Shown here piece by piece: positions 12,793 to 24,640 of a stretch of 64,000 bases of DNA. This DNA comes from Symbiodinium natans (lineage: Eukaryota; Sar; Dinophyceae; Suessiales; Symbiodiniaceae): contig CAJNDS010001513.1 in assembly GCA_905221605.1 (NCBI GenBank), forward strand, positions 723,610 to 787,609, read 5' to 3'. The position numbers and the translations under genes were made by a program. The notes under the pieces are model-generated. The model ran no database searches and was not told where the DNA came from. It saw only the letters and a list, made by a program, of their open reading frames with translations. The stretch's first letter is position 1, and every line of letters starts with the position of its first letter.

Positions 12793-13291
12793 AGACAGCA
12801 GTTCAATGATACTAAGGAAGTTCATGACTTTGTGACTGGGCTGCCTTTTGTATTGGCCAGCATTGAGATGGGTATGTCCTGGTACCCACCCGCCTTTGTG
12901 TTGTAGCGCCTGATTCTACGTTATGCCAGCACCCGGAGAAATCAACCTATCTCTACACATGCACAGAGTCTGCATAAGTCTTGCAGTATCCCTCCTTTGT
13001 CCTGCAGGCTGTCTGCCTGGACTTTGCTAAACTGCCTCAGGTGCACGCTCTACAATGGTCGACCGGCTATCATCATTGTGCCCTGGCTGGTACTTTTGGC
13101 AATCGAGCAGAAATCAGTCGAACCACAAAGCATGTTCAGAGCCAAGGCCGTGCTGGCCAGTGCCCCAGAGGGCGATTGCTGAAGAGAGAGACAGTTTGTG
13201 GCTCTCCCTGTCTGAGGCCAGCATCGGTGCAGGCATTCTGGAAACAGTAGTTGAGGAACTTCGCTTCCTCCCAGGTCTCTACGCAGCTTGG
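12793..13291 (+). CDS. Exon candidates of an unrecognised protein
   Basis: Three protein-like segments occur in order. The first (12793-12870) follows a TTTCTGCAG acceptor, reads QQFNDTKEVHDFVTGLPFVL and ends at a GT-type donor (GG/GTATGT). The second (about 13020-13160) contains a hydrophobic stretch, GRPAIIIVPWLVLLAIEQ. The third (about 13170-13282) reads EERDSLWLSLSEASIGAGIL and ends at CCCAG/GT. The second and third are offset by one frame with no obvious intron, so this may be a decayed gene or a missed micro-intron. I do not recognise the family. Confidence 0.3.
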
Positions 13292-15953
13292 TGAAAACCT
13301 TGGCGTGAGATGCACAAAAAGCAGCTTAACTTCGCGTGCGCAGAGTGCAGAGGTGACAATCGGCCGGGAGAGGATAGACGTACCGTCAGCAGGCCGGGGA
13401 AAGCACCGCTGACCTGAAGTGAAGCCCAGGAAGCGAGGCCAAGTCTTTGTGCGTTTCGAGTTTGCAGAAAGCCCTTCCGAAAACGGGCACGTGGAGAGTT
13501 AGAATATAATTACACAAGAGGGCACCGGTCTCCGAAACCGACCCTTTGCTTTTCCATGGCTTTAAGGGCGAACCTGGCAGGGGGAGAACGCTGGGAAGGC
13601 GAGAAGTTTAGGGTACCAAACATGGGCCCAGAATTCAGATCCATCAGAAAACTCCCCCCCATGCCCTGAAGCGAGTCGAGAGTTCCTGAAAACTGTGAAA
13701 CCATTGAGCCGCGCTTTCTCGGTCAAGACGTTTAAGATGTTGAGTTAATGTTAATCTCTACCGGTTCAATGGTTCAAGAGTGCTGGTGCTCGGCGACCCG
13801 GTTCTCAGAGCAACACGAACGGGGCGGGGACGCTGCTTCTGATTTCGGTCGCAACCTTCACAACTGACGTTCGGGCTGTTGATGGTTAAGGTGGGGCTGC
13901 TTGCGATCTTGAAACTTTAGGATGACGGTTTTGAGGGTGGACCCCGCTTGGACTGAATGCTTCGAGACGCCACGATTCACACGCATCTAACTGTGAAGGC
14001 CCGGTGCTGCCTGGAATGTCGGAGGTCCCAAAATCGCCAAGGGTGGCGCAGACGACCTCTCGAACCCGGGCAACCCTTCGCGCGTACAACCTCTTAACCC
14101 CAACCGTTTGCTTGCCTTTGGTACCATCCTATGTCCCCCCCCCCCCCCGACCCCCCCGTCCGTGAATGGCTGATTCGACAAAAGAGTTTGGGGATGCGAC
14201 CGATTTTGTTCATTGTGGGAGGGGCTGGAGAAGGGAGTGAGATTGCCGTTCAGTCGGATGTGATGCTTTCCTGCCGGGCTCTAGGGTCTGGGCTGTGCTG
14301 GGGCTGTTAGCTTCCCAATCTTTTCCTTTTCTGAGGGTGCAATTCGAGTTTGAGGGCTCTGGGTCGTCCATTCTGGTGCTATAGATTCTTGCGTTCTCAG
14401 GCCTGAAAGGCCTCAAGGCTTGATGAGCGAAGCCTCATATCTCTGAACCTGTAAGAGCTAGTGGTGGGAAGGCGATCCCGGTCAGAACCATCACGTAGGG
14501 TGAGTGTGACATGTTGAGTCACTCACACGAAAGAATTTTTGAGCTTTAAAACCTTTACACAATTATACGGCTGTATTCCATTTTACTGTGACCGAGCCGC
14601 CCGGCAATCGTAATGATAAAGGAAGCTTAAGGAAGGGAGGGAGTACCACCCAAGCTGGCTGCACACGGGATTTTTTTTGCACATCTCTGTGGTCTGTGGA
14701 CGTTCGGTGCCCAAAACATCTCGGCATGCACAAGGGGGGCTATGAGGGTGACTTTGGGGGTTGGCAAACCTTCAAGCCTTTGCTCCTGAAGCCTTGACCG
14801 GGTTGAAAGTCGGCTTGGGAATTTTTTTTAAGACCTGACCGCGGGGGGTGGCAATGGGGCTTGGGGTCGGTAATTGGGCTTTAGGGTGTTGGTCAAAATG
14901 ACGATGGCCAGAGGCCTTTGGAAAAAATCAAACTGCGTGCGCTTGGCCTTCGCAAGCTTCCTTAGCCATCGGCAGCACTGTGCTGTGCTCAATGTGGAGT
15001 CTCCGGTGTCTTCCACCGATGCCGTCAGGATGCTTTGGGCTTCTATGTGGCACATGCAGCTTGGCCTTTCGCACTGGATGGCTGTCGTTCGAAGAGTTTC
15101 AGGTTGTCAGCCGGCAGCAACGTTGCGTGAGGTTTCTACCTGCTGACTTTGTGCTTCTGGCAGCGCATGCAGCATTTGGCTTTGCGGCTGCATGCTTGGT
15201 CGATTTGGGTTTAATTTGTCGGCATATTATTTCTCCTACGGCTCCTTTGACTGCCAGTCTGCTAGTCTTGCGGTTGAGATGGGGCTCATGCGTCAGTTGT
15301 GGTACCCCTGCAGCTACCGCGATGACGCGAAGCAAGGTTTGCCGACAAACCAGGCAAGTCTTCATGGACAGGCGCCTGACATGTCGTAGGATGTCGTAGT
15401 GTTCCCAGCGCCGGGACTTGGCGCAAGCACATGGTCTGCGGTTTTTCGTGTGGGACTCTTGCAGAAAGAGCCCATGCTGGAGAAATGCGGCACACGGGGC
15501 TTGCTACATGCTGTGTGATCACAGTGAGAGACAGGATGTGCATCGAGCAGAACGATCCTGAATTGATCCTCCGCTGCATCAATGGGTTTCTGCATGCATG
15601 AACATGAGCGCAAAACCGGACTCCCTTGCAGCATGTTTGCCTCCGCTGCGTGCCATTGCCTGCGAAAGCCACGAGTCTTGTGATGCCGCGGCCCAGGAAG
15701 AAGAAGGGTATCATGGGATTGGCTGGCTTTCTCAAGCCTCTTAGCTCCTTTTACTACCACACGCGCACTGCAAGTGATGTTGGGCTGATGCGAATCCGAG
15801 GCTTTCCAAGCGCTTGGTTGTCCTCTGGAGCCCCAGGTGAGCGCAGATTTTGAACACGCAAGCTGACTCGTCAGTCCCCATTTCAGGAACCTTAACTCCT
15901 CAAGAAGGGGTCAGTTTTGATTGGCAAAGAATGTTCACCGCATGCAGGAGTGC
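13292..15953. other. No confidently supported gene
   Basis: Unique sequence with overlapping frames of up to 149 codons on both strands. At 15076-15099 the frame reads GWLSFEEF, which resembles the second half of an EF-hand loop, but no Asp-rich first half precedes it. Homopolymer C tracts occur near 14.13 kb. Confidence 0.4.
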
Positions 15954-15965
15954 TTGATGATGATG

Positions 15966-15996
<31 letters not shown>

Positions 15997-16062
15997 TGCC
16001 GCTGATGATGAGGATGATGATGATGATAACGTGACGATAACGAGGAGGATGATGAATGACAA
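15954..16062 (+). repeat. GAT trinucleotide microsatellite
   Basis: An imperfect (GAT)n tract, interrupted by GTT, GGT and GCC triplets. It encodes poly-Asp on the + strand and poly-Ser/Ile-type strings in other frames, which accounts for the frames called here. Confidence 0.85.
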
Positions 16063-16213
16063 TGATGATACTCGATTCGGTCGCAAGCTTGCGAATGTCA
16101 CGCTTGTACTGCTCGCTGAGCAGGCAAGTCCTAACCAGTCAATTCATGTGCAAAGATGTCCCTGGCACTCTGGTTGGACAGTAGGGTAGGCCGCCGGGGT
16201 AGGCGGACAGTGT

Positions 16214-17640
16214 TCAGTCTCTCGCATATGTTGGCCTTTCTCTACGACAGGTACTTCACCCGCCTGTGGTGTGTATACGCTTCTTGCTGGCAAATAGCAT
16301 GCTTCACATCGGTGCAGCAAGATGCAGCAGCGTCTCCTGTTTACGAAGCCTATGTTGACTGCACATCAAGTAAGATCCAACAGGATAGGCTTCATGGAGG
16401 GGATGAGGAAGTACGCAGGTAAAGGCCAGAAGAGCTGGTTGGGACTACTCAGCAAAGTGCGTGTGCACATCAAACCTCAGGAGATTGCCACATGGACAAA
16501 GTTGCGAAAGCCTGGAGCTCAGTGGATTCTGAGAGGCTGCGCTGGGAGAAAGTAATGCCAAAACATCGCTTGACATGCGGAATCCAAGCGAGGTCCCTCA
16601 GGCAAATCATTATCGCTCCGGTGGCACAAGGACTCCAGACTCTGAGCTCTGCAGTGGCTGCTTTTGCCAACTTTCGGCTAGGAAGCTGCGTTCAGCAGCT
16701 CGCACTTGTCACGGTGTGGATTGAAATGAGCCTCATCTTGTCAACAGGCGTATTTGTGGTCTTGGTGATGAGCGGTGTCTTTGTGGTCATGGCATCTTGG
16801 CGGAGCCAAGTTTCAGTTTCATCCCTCACTGCTTCAGCAGACAGCTGGCACGTGTGTCGGCCTGTGTGGGAAGCAAGAACGAGACTGACACCTTGAAGTG
16901 AGTGCGTGCAGTTCATGAGTGATGAAAAGCATGCGAACACTGCAGCCTTAGTCCTGAAATCTCACGTGTGAGGAGGCCACTTCCAAGAGTAAGGCAGTAA
17001 GATCAACGTGAGCACAAAGATGATCAAACAACCAGCCGGTTTTTGTCTGGAGGTCTTGCTCACTGCCCTTGCGCAGCTAGAAAGCTGGGAGCTGTACTCC
17101 GTGATCCTGGGATTGGTGACCTGGGCATGCAATCTTGTGTGTGTGTGTGTGACTGACGGGTTGCATGTTTCAAGCCTAGACAGTCAGCTGCACAGTGATC
17201 TGCTCGTGCTTTGTGCAGGTGACGGCCACGATCATGATTGCACCCCTCTACGCCGTGCGCAATTTGGTGACTTGAGCCGCAGAACATGCAGAATTCAATG
17301 CTGAACTTGAACTGCGAAAGGGCTCTCTTTGCGGCTTCTAGGCATCCCAGGCCGCAGTTTGCCCGGCATTCGCGACACAGCCCCAAGCAGGGGTCTAGGT
17401 ATCGGCACAGCAAGAACTTTCCCAGCTCCCTTCAAGGGCTCTCTTAAGTTCATCATCCAGTACGGTAACGCAACCAAGCAAGTTTTCAAGCGATCTCAAG
17501 CGGCAGGTGTGCGACCTTCGCGTCATGAAAGCACAGATTGAAGGCTTCAGCTTCATGAAGCCCAGCTGCAGCAAGCGAAAGCGAAACAAAAATCCTATGA
17601 CCGGGCCCCTGGACAGTGCGTGGCAGTGCCCTACAAGCAG
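16214..17640 (+). CDS. Possible multi-exon membrane protein, fragmentary
   Basis: Several protein-like segments lie in order on the + strand. At 16214-16420 the frame reads LAFLYDRYFTRLWCVYASCW and ends at a CGCAG/GTAAAG donor. Y-F/L-x-R-L-W-C-V-Y/F-E is a motif I associate with a large family of dinoflagellate membrane proteins. Hydrophobic segments follow (16720-16800; about 17060-17140; and 17219-17270, which follows a TTGTGCAG acceptor and reads VTATIMIAPLYAVRNL). A charged helix-like segment at 17483-17565 reads LKRQVCDLRVMKAQIEGFSF. Stops and frame changes between them are only partly explained by introns. The family link is from memory of the motif and is tentative; it could be a pseudogene. 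Confidence 0.3.
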
Positions 17641-17774
17641 AACTTGATGGAGGGCCAAGTTTTTTGGGTCTCTTGTTTGCCCCCTCTACTTTTGGTCAAT
17701 ATTCTTGTTTTTTCCTAGGAAAACCTCTATTCCATCTGTACTTTGAGAGGAAATCCTGCCTTTCTGCAGGTGCT

Positions 17775-18010
17775 GCCCAGGAGAAGAAGAGAGAAGTAAA
17801 GAAAGAAAGTAAGCAAGACAGAAGAAATAAAGAATAAAGAAAGAAAGACAGAAAGAAATAAAGAACGGAAAAAATAAATAAGGAAATACAGAAAGAAAGA
17901 GCAGAGAAAGAGAGAAGAAACAAGTGACAGATAGATAGACAGTTGGAAATATAGAAAGAAAGAAGAAGAAACACTACACAGAGAGAGCGAGAGAGAGAAG
18001 AAAGAAAGCA
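17775..18010. repeat. Purine-rich GAAAGAAA tract
   Basis: About 230 bp of nearly pure A/G on the + strand (GAAAGAAAGA, AGAGAAAGAG, GAGAGAGAG), which could form triplex-type DNA. Minus-strand frames through it are Ser/Phe/Leu strings and not genes. Confidence 0.85.
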
Positions 18011-18462
18011 AGCATATGAGTCTTTTGAAACCCGTCATGCAAGCCGTGCAATGCCTGCTTCAAAGGTCTTATTCAAAAGGTATGAGGAATCATCTGACAA
18101 GTAAAATCAGTACTATGAAATATAGAAGATCCGATTAAACATATACAGGGAGAAGAAGTTTTTGTCTGGAAAAACCAAGGCAACGGACCCAAATTTACAA
18201 GGATTCGATGAATCGGCGTCTTACGAAAATGAGTAAGAAATCATATGAAAAGCCGTATGGACCATATGAAAATTTTTTCTTAAGGAGGCCAAGGGAACAG
18301 AGACAAAATTCATGAGGATTCGAGCAGAATTTGTGAGGTTCAGCGAAAAGTAGTATGAATCCTGTGAAATAAGGGGCAATGGGGGTTTCCTAATAAAACC
18401 AAGAAAATGAAATAACGACGCAACCAAAACAAGACCCCCCCCAAAAAAGTCCACCCATACTC

Positions 18463-18576
18463 TATTTTTGTATATATTTATATAAAATATGTATAGTATA
18501 TGTGCATAGTGTTTTCTATTTCAACACGTATATGTTTGTGCCACATCATCAATGTATGTTATTATTATGATTGTTA

Positions 18577-18664
<88 letters not shown>

Positions 18665-19070
18665 TAAAATGCATATTGTGAAATATTATTCATACCTATT
18701 TTTTTCTGTATTCTATGTTTTTTATAACGTATTACAGAACGTTTTGGTTTTGACATATTCTAACACTGTTTTACTAGACTCTCTCTCTATAGATACATAC
18801 ATATGTTGTTTTCTATGCTTGCTATTATGTATCTGGTGCGCTACAAGACATTATGATGTACTTAGGTGTTCAGATAATGCAATATACTCTTCATTGTTTA
18901 ATATGTATATATATATGTTTATATATATATATATATGTATATATATATAGAGTTATCGAGTATACGGCATATTCTGAGAAACATCTTGCATTACGTTATC
19001 CAACATTATGCATACATCGCATACATGACATGAAGTCCATAACACATCATATCGATTCTAAGCTGGGGGT
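18463..19070. repeat. AT-rich island with TTA microsatellite
   Basis: An abrupt drop in GC content. It contains about 27 consecutive TTA triplets (18570-18650), TATATA runs (18646-18666 and 18900-18950), and AT-rich sequence to about 19.07 kb. Its composition is unlike the flanks. A 132-codon frame across it is poly-Ile and meaningless. Confidence 0.85.
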
Positions 19071-19711
19071 ATCTGCACTACTATAGTAAGATGCAACATA
19101 CTACATGTACATACACAGGTAACAGCAAAGCTTGTATTGCATTCTGTCATATGCTTCCCCCCCCCCCCCCAGGAGCGCAGAGTGCTATTGCTGCCGGGTG
19201 GGCCATCTCATCCCTGACACAAACACTCGCATCCCGTGCGACCGTCACATCATTGGCCGCCTGCCAGCAGCATCCCTTTGTCAAGATTAGGCTTGACTTT
19301 CATCGAGGGCTACCGGCTAGCTCTGAGCTACAACTGTCAAGTTGCGGCTGTCAGTTGTCTGCTGAATCCGCTCTGCAAGTGAACTTATTCTCCCGGCTGG
19401 TGGGTTTTCTGTGCAGGTGACAAGCTTGAGGAATGGTTCGGGCCACAATCTTCTGGTGTCATTCGGCATCGCATGGCCAAGGAGTTCCTCGGACGGTCAC
19501 TAGAGTGTGCAACCTGATATGCTGATGTCATACAGGGTGTTGGGGCAGAGTCGCTACAAAGCTTCATTTGCAAAGAGCTGTTTTGGGAGGCTTTGCCTGG
19601 CTTTGTCAAGATCCGGGACGCGAGGGACCACCGGCGAGTCAGCAGAGGAGCTCTTCGACCGATTCTCGTCCGCCACACTGTGCCATCAAAGAGCACCATG
19701 CCGAATCGCCC
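19071..19711. other. No supported gene
   Basis: Unique sequence with a C12 run at 19.16 kb; no recognisable family. Confidence 0.45.
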
Positions 19712-19845
19712 GTTTAGGGTTTAGGGTTTAGGGTTTAGGGTTTAGGGTTTAGGGTTTAGGGTTTGGGGGTTCGGGTTTAGGGTTTAGGGTTTGAGGTTTG
19801 GGGTTTGGGGTTTAGGGTTTAGGGTTTAGGGTTTAGGGTTTGCTC
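19712..19845 (+). repeat. Interstitial telomere array (TTTAGGG)
   Basis: About nineteen TTTAGGG units, the middle ones degenerate (TTTGGGG, TTCGGG). Confidence 0.92.
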
Positions 19846-20107
19846 TATGTTCCGCACACGCCACCACGCAAGGCGTGTGTTGTGGCGTGTGCTGACGTTC
19901 AGTGCTCTTGCCCAATCCACCCACCCAAGTCTCAACCTTGGCGGGTTTAGGGTTTTTTGCAATGCGTTTCCAAATTATGATGTCTATCGTGGGCTTACAA
20001 GATCCACAGGTTTATATCTTGGGCTCCCTTTGGTTTTTGGTCCTGGGAGCGCCCTCCCAACGAAACCATTGGGGGCTGGCCGAACCCTCTATAAGAGGCA
20101 CAAAAAG

Positions 20108-20505
20108 GGTTCAGAAATGGTCCGGGAGAAGCCCAAAAAGACGAGCCCAGGCTCAGAAATGGTCCGGGAAAAACCCAAAAGGTCAGAAATGGTCCGGGAG
20201 AAGTCTCAGAAATGGTATGGGAGGAGCCCAAATGGCTCAGAAACGGCTCAGAAATGGTCCGAAACAAGCCAAAAAGGATCAGTAGTGGTGCGGCAAAAAT
20301 CAAAAAGGCTGAGAAATGGTCCGGGAGCAGCCCAAAAAGGTCCAGAAATGGTCCGGGATCCGGGACCCAAAAAGGCTCAGAAATGGTCTGGGAGGAACTC
20401 AAAAAAAGGCTCAGGAATGGTCCGGCAGCAGCCCAAAAAGGTTCAGAAATGGTCCGGGAAGAGCCGGGAGGAGCCCAAAGACTCAAAAATGGTCCTGGGA
20501 GAGCC
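20108..20505 (+). repeat. Minisatellite, unit about 30-33 bp
   Basis: About a dozen imperfect copies of a unit built on TCAGAAATGGTCCGGGAG plus GCCCAAAAAGG. Copies differ in length by a few bases, so the frame drifts. The 225-codon frame through it (SEMVREKPKK-type repeats) is most likely fortuitous. It lies between oppositely oriented telomere-type arrays. Confidence 0.88.
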
Positions 20506-20507
20506 CC

Positions 20508-20625
20508 TGAACCCTAAATCCTAAATCCTAAATCCTAAATCCTAAATCCTAAATCCTAAATCCTAAATCCTAAATCCTAAATCCTAAATCCTAAATCCTA
20601 AATCCTAAATCTTAAATCCTAAAGG
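20508..20625 (-). repeat. Variant telomere array (CCTAAAT)
   Basis: About fifteen nearly perfect copies of CCTAAAT, a one-base variant of the C-rich telomere unit. The homogeneity suggests recent expansion compared with the degenerate blocks nearby. Confidence 0.92.
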
Positions 20626-20844
20626 ATGCATGGTTCTAACTTTAAAACCGAGGGTTTGGGGTTATTCTCTTTGGGGCCAGACTGACGCTGGCACGCGGGT
20701 TCGACCCTTCTATGCGTGGGCCGCGCTCATCGCGCGCGCTGGCCCCGAGCCCTCGCCAGGCTTCGCTTGACGGCTCGGGCTCGTCCGCGGGCTGTCGCCG
20801 CGCGGTATCGCTCGCTGCTCTTATCGCAGCACCCGCAGCTCGCT

Positions 20845-21056
20845 TTAGTTTAGGGTTTAGGGTTTAGGGTTTAGGGTTTGGGGTTTCGGGTTTAGGGTTT
20901 AGGGTTTAGGGTTTAGGGTTTAGGCTTTAGGGTTTAGGGTTTAGGGTTTAGGCTTTAGGGTTTAGGGTTTAGGGGTTAGGGTTTAGGGTTCAGGGTTTAG
21001 GGTGTAGGGTGTAGGGTTTAGGGTTTAGGAGGGTGTAGGGTTTAGGGTGTAGGCTT
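20845..21056 (+). repeat. Interstitial telomere array (TTTAGGG)
   Basis: Some thirty TTTAGGG units with TTTAGGC, TTTGGGG and GTGTAGGG variants. It pairs in inverted orientation with the CCTAAAT array at 20.51-20.63 kb across a ~220 bp GC-rich spacer. Confidence 0.92.
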
Positions 21057-21256
21057 CAACCTTTCTGGTGCCACTGTAACCCACTCTCCAAATGAGACAA
21101 TCTGTTGGCGAAAGGGGCTTGGTTCCCTATTCACGAGTGCGGGCCATACCAAAAACAAACGATCCGAGTCCCGCGCGCGAGTCGGAAAGAAAACGCGCGC
21201 CCGAGTGATAATTCTGGGAGGTTCGAGACGAGCCAGGAAAACCAGGTCGAATATGA

Positions 21257-22465
21257 CAGAACGCTGGTTTAGAGTTTGTAGGATTTAGTTTAGGGTTGTC
21301 AGGTTTTTAGGTTTTCAAGGTTATCGAAGTTTTTAAGGTTTTTGGAGTTTTTATGGATTTTAAGGCTTTAAGGGTTTTTAGGGTCTTTAGGGTTTTCAGG
21401 TTTAGGGTTCTTTGTTTTAGGTTTTTTGGTTTTTAGGGTACTAGGGTGGTTGAGGGTTTTTAGGTTCCGGGGTGTTTAGGGTTTAAGGTTTTAGGGTTTA
21501 GGGTATTTTGCGTTTAGGGGTTTCGGAGTTTTGGGTTTAGGTTTGAGGGTTTGGGGGTTTGCAGGTTGTGTTTTTTTCTCGTTTTTTTTTTAATGGTTTA
21601 GGGGGTTTTGGTTTTTAGGGCTTTTCGGACTCAGGGTTTTCAGGATTGCGGGTTTCTAGGGTTTAGGGTTCTTAGGGTTCAACATTTTTGAGGTTTTAGG
21701 ATTTAAGGGTATTAGGGTTTAGGGTCTTCAGAGTTTTGTCATTTTTTGGGTTGTGGGTTTTGAGGTTTTGGGTTTTTGGTGTCTGGGGTGTTTGGGGTTT
21801 AGGCTTTTTAGGGTTTAAGTTTTTAGGGTTTAGGGTTTTGAGGGTTTAGGGTTTCTAGGGATTTAGATTAGGGGTTTTAAGATTCAGGGTTTCGAGGGTT
21901 TAGTGTTTTTTTAAGGTTTAGTTTTTGTTTGGTTTTGGGTTAGGGGTTTAGGGTGTTCACGGTGTTTGGGTTTTTAGGGTTTAAGGTTTTAGGGTTTATG
22001 GTGTTTAGGGGTTTGGGTTTTTGAGGTTTTGGGTTTTGAGGGTTCGGGGTTTTGAGGGTTTAGGGTTTTTAGGGTCTCAGGGTTTTAGGGTTCTTGGGTT
22101 TCCGGTTTTTGGTGTTTGGGGTTTTTGGTGTTTAGGGCCTTTTTGGAGTTTTGGGTTTAGGCTTTTACGATTTGGGAGGTTTCAGGTCCTGTTTTTCTTT
22201 TGTTTTATTATGGTTTAGGGGTTTAGGTTTTAGGGCTTTCAGGGTTAGAGGTTTGTAGGGTTAGGGGTCTTCAGGGTGTAGGGTTTTTTGGGTTTGGGGC
22301 GTTTTGGGGTTTAGGGTTTTTAGGGTTTATAGACTTTTTGGATTTAGGGTCTTTGGGTTTTTAGGGTTTAGGGTTTTCAGGTTTTCGGGTTGTTGGGGTT
22401 TTGGTTTTTTGGGGTTTTGGCTTTTAGGATGTCGGGTTTTGGGTTTAGGGCTTTTAGGGTTTAGT
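21257..22465 (+). repeat. Large degenerate TTTAGGG-like minisatellite
   Basis: About 1.2 kb consist of GTTTAGGGTTTT words with heavily variable spacing (TTTTTAGGGTTT, TTTGGGGTTTAGG, TTCAGGGTTT). All frames are Phe/Gly/Leu/Val-rich low complexity and should not be annotated as genes. Confidence 0.9.
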
Positions 22466-22479
22466 GTCAGGCCTGTTGG

Positions 22480-23745
22480 GGTTGCTCCTATGGTTACTGC
22501 ATGGCAGGTTGGGTAGGGGCAAATCACACTTATAAACGCTCGAATCCATTGTTTTTCTTTCCGGTCGGGGCTATGCCATGGATCGGGCAGATCGTCGATT
22601 CGCATCTCGCAAATGCATCTGCTGCAGCAGTTGTCAGACTGGGTGTTGAAACTTCAGCGGATCGTGCATTCGTGTGTTGTGGACGCTGCCATCCAGTCTC
22701 CTATGGGCGCAGTGGGGGCTCGACCGAAGAAACGGGCTGTTCCTCCTGCTTCGCTGCTACCTGGTCCTTTCCAAGTGCGTTTTGTGCAGTCTGGGCGCTA
22801 TGGGAAAATAGACCCAGTTGATGAGAGGAAGCCAAACCTGGACATGATGCTCGAAGTGGTTTTGGCATCTGGCCGTCACCGCCTGCTGTTCGGGGTAGAC
22901 TTGGTGCGAATGCCGCTTGAAGGCCGCCCCGCGTCAAGCCATGCAGGGCCGCCTACAAGCCTGCCTGTGCCGCGGCCGCGGGCAAAGGTGCTCGCAGTCG
23001 CAGTCTCCGTGCCCTTCCCTCCTAAGGGACCGCCGCTGCCGCCAGTAGCAGGAGTGGATGGCAAGTGCAGCAGCAACATCTAAGTCTGCGGCTGTGGCTG
23101 TGACGGGAAGCAGTCTGGCCCTGAAGGCGCGTAGGCGACCTTTCAAGTGCTGGATTACGTGCCGCGCAGAGTGCTGTCCTGCGGACATGCTGTGCTGGCC
23201 GCCCGCTCTAGTCTTGTCTAACTTTCTCTTGAGATTGAGTCAAGCTGGACCGACAGCCGCAAAGAGCTTTTACAGTTTCTTCAAGGGCATTCGGGGTCCC
23301 GTTGCCGGTGCCGGATTTTGCGTGGGCGGTGGCTGAGCAGGGGCATTGCTCCTCATCGAAACCGCCTACGCAGGTGGGAGTTCTCTTGGCCATCCTGCAA
23401 GTTGCGGGGGACGATGGCGTCTGCTGTAGCGTGGCTCCTCTTGCTGTTGGTTGCTTGTCTTCGCTTTGCACACGTCCAGAGGTCTGGCCAGTTGAGACTT
23501 GGAAGAGACCAGCTGAGCGCAGCTGGGAGTTTGCTCGCAGGGGAAGCGTCGTGTTGGCCATGTCCGCCCTCCGTTTGAGTGGGCTGCGCCTGCTCGTGTT
23601 GGGGGGGTTTGAACCAGGCAAGCAGCTTGTTTCAGATTCCGAAGAGACCCGTGCGCCTCTTCCTGCTGCCAAAAATCCGTGCGCTCATGATGCGCAGGGA
23701 GTGGCGTTTGCATAGGAGTGGCACATATGCGTCAACCCATGTGGG
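22480..23745. other. Unique GC-rich island between telomere-like blocks
   Basis: A 1.27 kb unique segment flanked on both sides by degenerate TTTAGGG sequence. The longest + frames are 22613-23083 (156 codons, ending in a Pro-rich tail with VAVSVPFPPKGPPLPP) and 23302-23715 (137 codons). Opposite frames are nearly as long (154 codons at 23208-23672). No family is recognisable. It could be an inserted gene fragment or simply GC-rich DNA. Confidence 0.4.
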
Positions 23746-23751
23746 GACACT

Positions 23752-24640
23752 TATTAGGGTTCTTAGGGTTTAGGGTTTTTAGGGTTTAGGGTTTCGAGGG
23801 CTTAGAGTTTTCTAGGATTTAGTTTTTCCCGTGGTTTAGGGTTTAGGGTCTTTAGAGTTTGGGGTTGAGGGTTTTGGGTGTTCAGGGTGTTTGGGTTTTA
23901 GGGTTCAGGTTTTTCGGGTTTATGATTTTGAGGGGTTTGGGTTTTTAGGGTTGGGGCCATTGAGGGCTGAGGGTTTTAGGGCTTGGGGGTTTGGAGTTTT
24001 TTAGTGTTTAGGGGTTTTATAGGGTTTTTAGAGTTCTTAGGGTGTAGGGTTTTAAGGGTTTAGGCTTTTTAAGGGTCTAGGGTTGTTGTGGTTTTGGGTT
24101 TAGGGTTTCTAGGGTTTGGGTTTTCAGGTTGGAGTCTGGGGTTTTCAGGATCCGGGTCTTCAGGGTGTTTGGGTTTTACGGTTGAGGGTTTTTCGGGTGT
24201 AGGGTTTTCCGGGTTTAGGGTTTCTCGGGTTTAGGTTTTTTCTGGTTTAGGTTCTTTTGGCTTAGGGTTCTCAGGATTTAGTTTTTTTTTTTCAGGGTTT
24301 AGGGTGTTCGGGTCTTTTGGGTTTTTAGGATTTTGGGAGTTTGGGTTTGCGGTGTTTTGTGTTTTGTGTTTTGAGGATACCGGGGTTTTTAGGGCTTCAG
24401 GGTTTGAGTTTTTGTGGATGTTGGGGGTTTGGGGTTTCAGGGTTGGGTTGTTAGGTTTTAGGGTTTTCGGGTTTAGGGTTTTTAGGATATAGGGTTTTAG
24501 GGTTCAGGGGTTTGACGCTTTAGGGTTTTAGGCTTTGGGGTTTGAAGGGTTTGAGGGCTGTTCTGGGTGTTTGGGTTTTCGAATTAAGGGCGTTTCAGGG
24601 TTTAGGGTTTTAGGGCCTTAGACATTTTAGGGTTTTGTCT
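23752..24640 (+). repeat. Large degenerate TTTAGGG-like minisatellite
   Basis: About 0.9 kb of the same type as 21.26-22.47 kb (GGGTTTAGGGTTTTCGGG-like words), in the same orientation. The two blocks may be one array split by the island at 22.5-23.75 kb. Confidence 0.9.

Noticed and set aside
15076-15099. EF-hand-like GWLSFEEF
   Set aside because: No Asp-rich first half of the loop upstream and no second hand; a single octapeptide is insufficient.
15892-16101. Minus-strand poly-Ser frame
   Set aside because: Antisense of the GAT microsatellite.
18552-18950. 132-codon frame with long hydrophobic run
   Set aside because: Poly-Ile from consecutive ATT/TTA triplets in an AT-rich island.
19847-20524. 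225-codon + strand open frame
   Set aside because: More than half of it is the 30-33 bp minisatellite. Repeat unit lengths vary by non-multiples of three and no non-repeat domain is recognisable.
20690-20730. GGGTTCGACCC resembling a tRNA T-arm/B-box
   Set aside because: No matching 5-bp T stem, no A-box or D-arm at the right distance and no acceptor stem.
22021-22605. Phe/Gly-rich and Pro/Lys-rich frames in the 21-24 kb blocks
   Set aside because: Translations of degenerate TTTAGGG repeats in different frames and strands.
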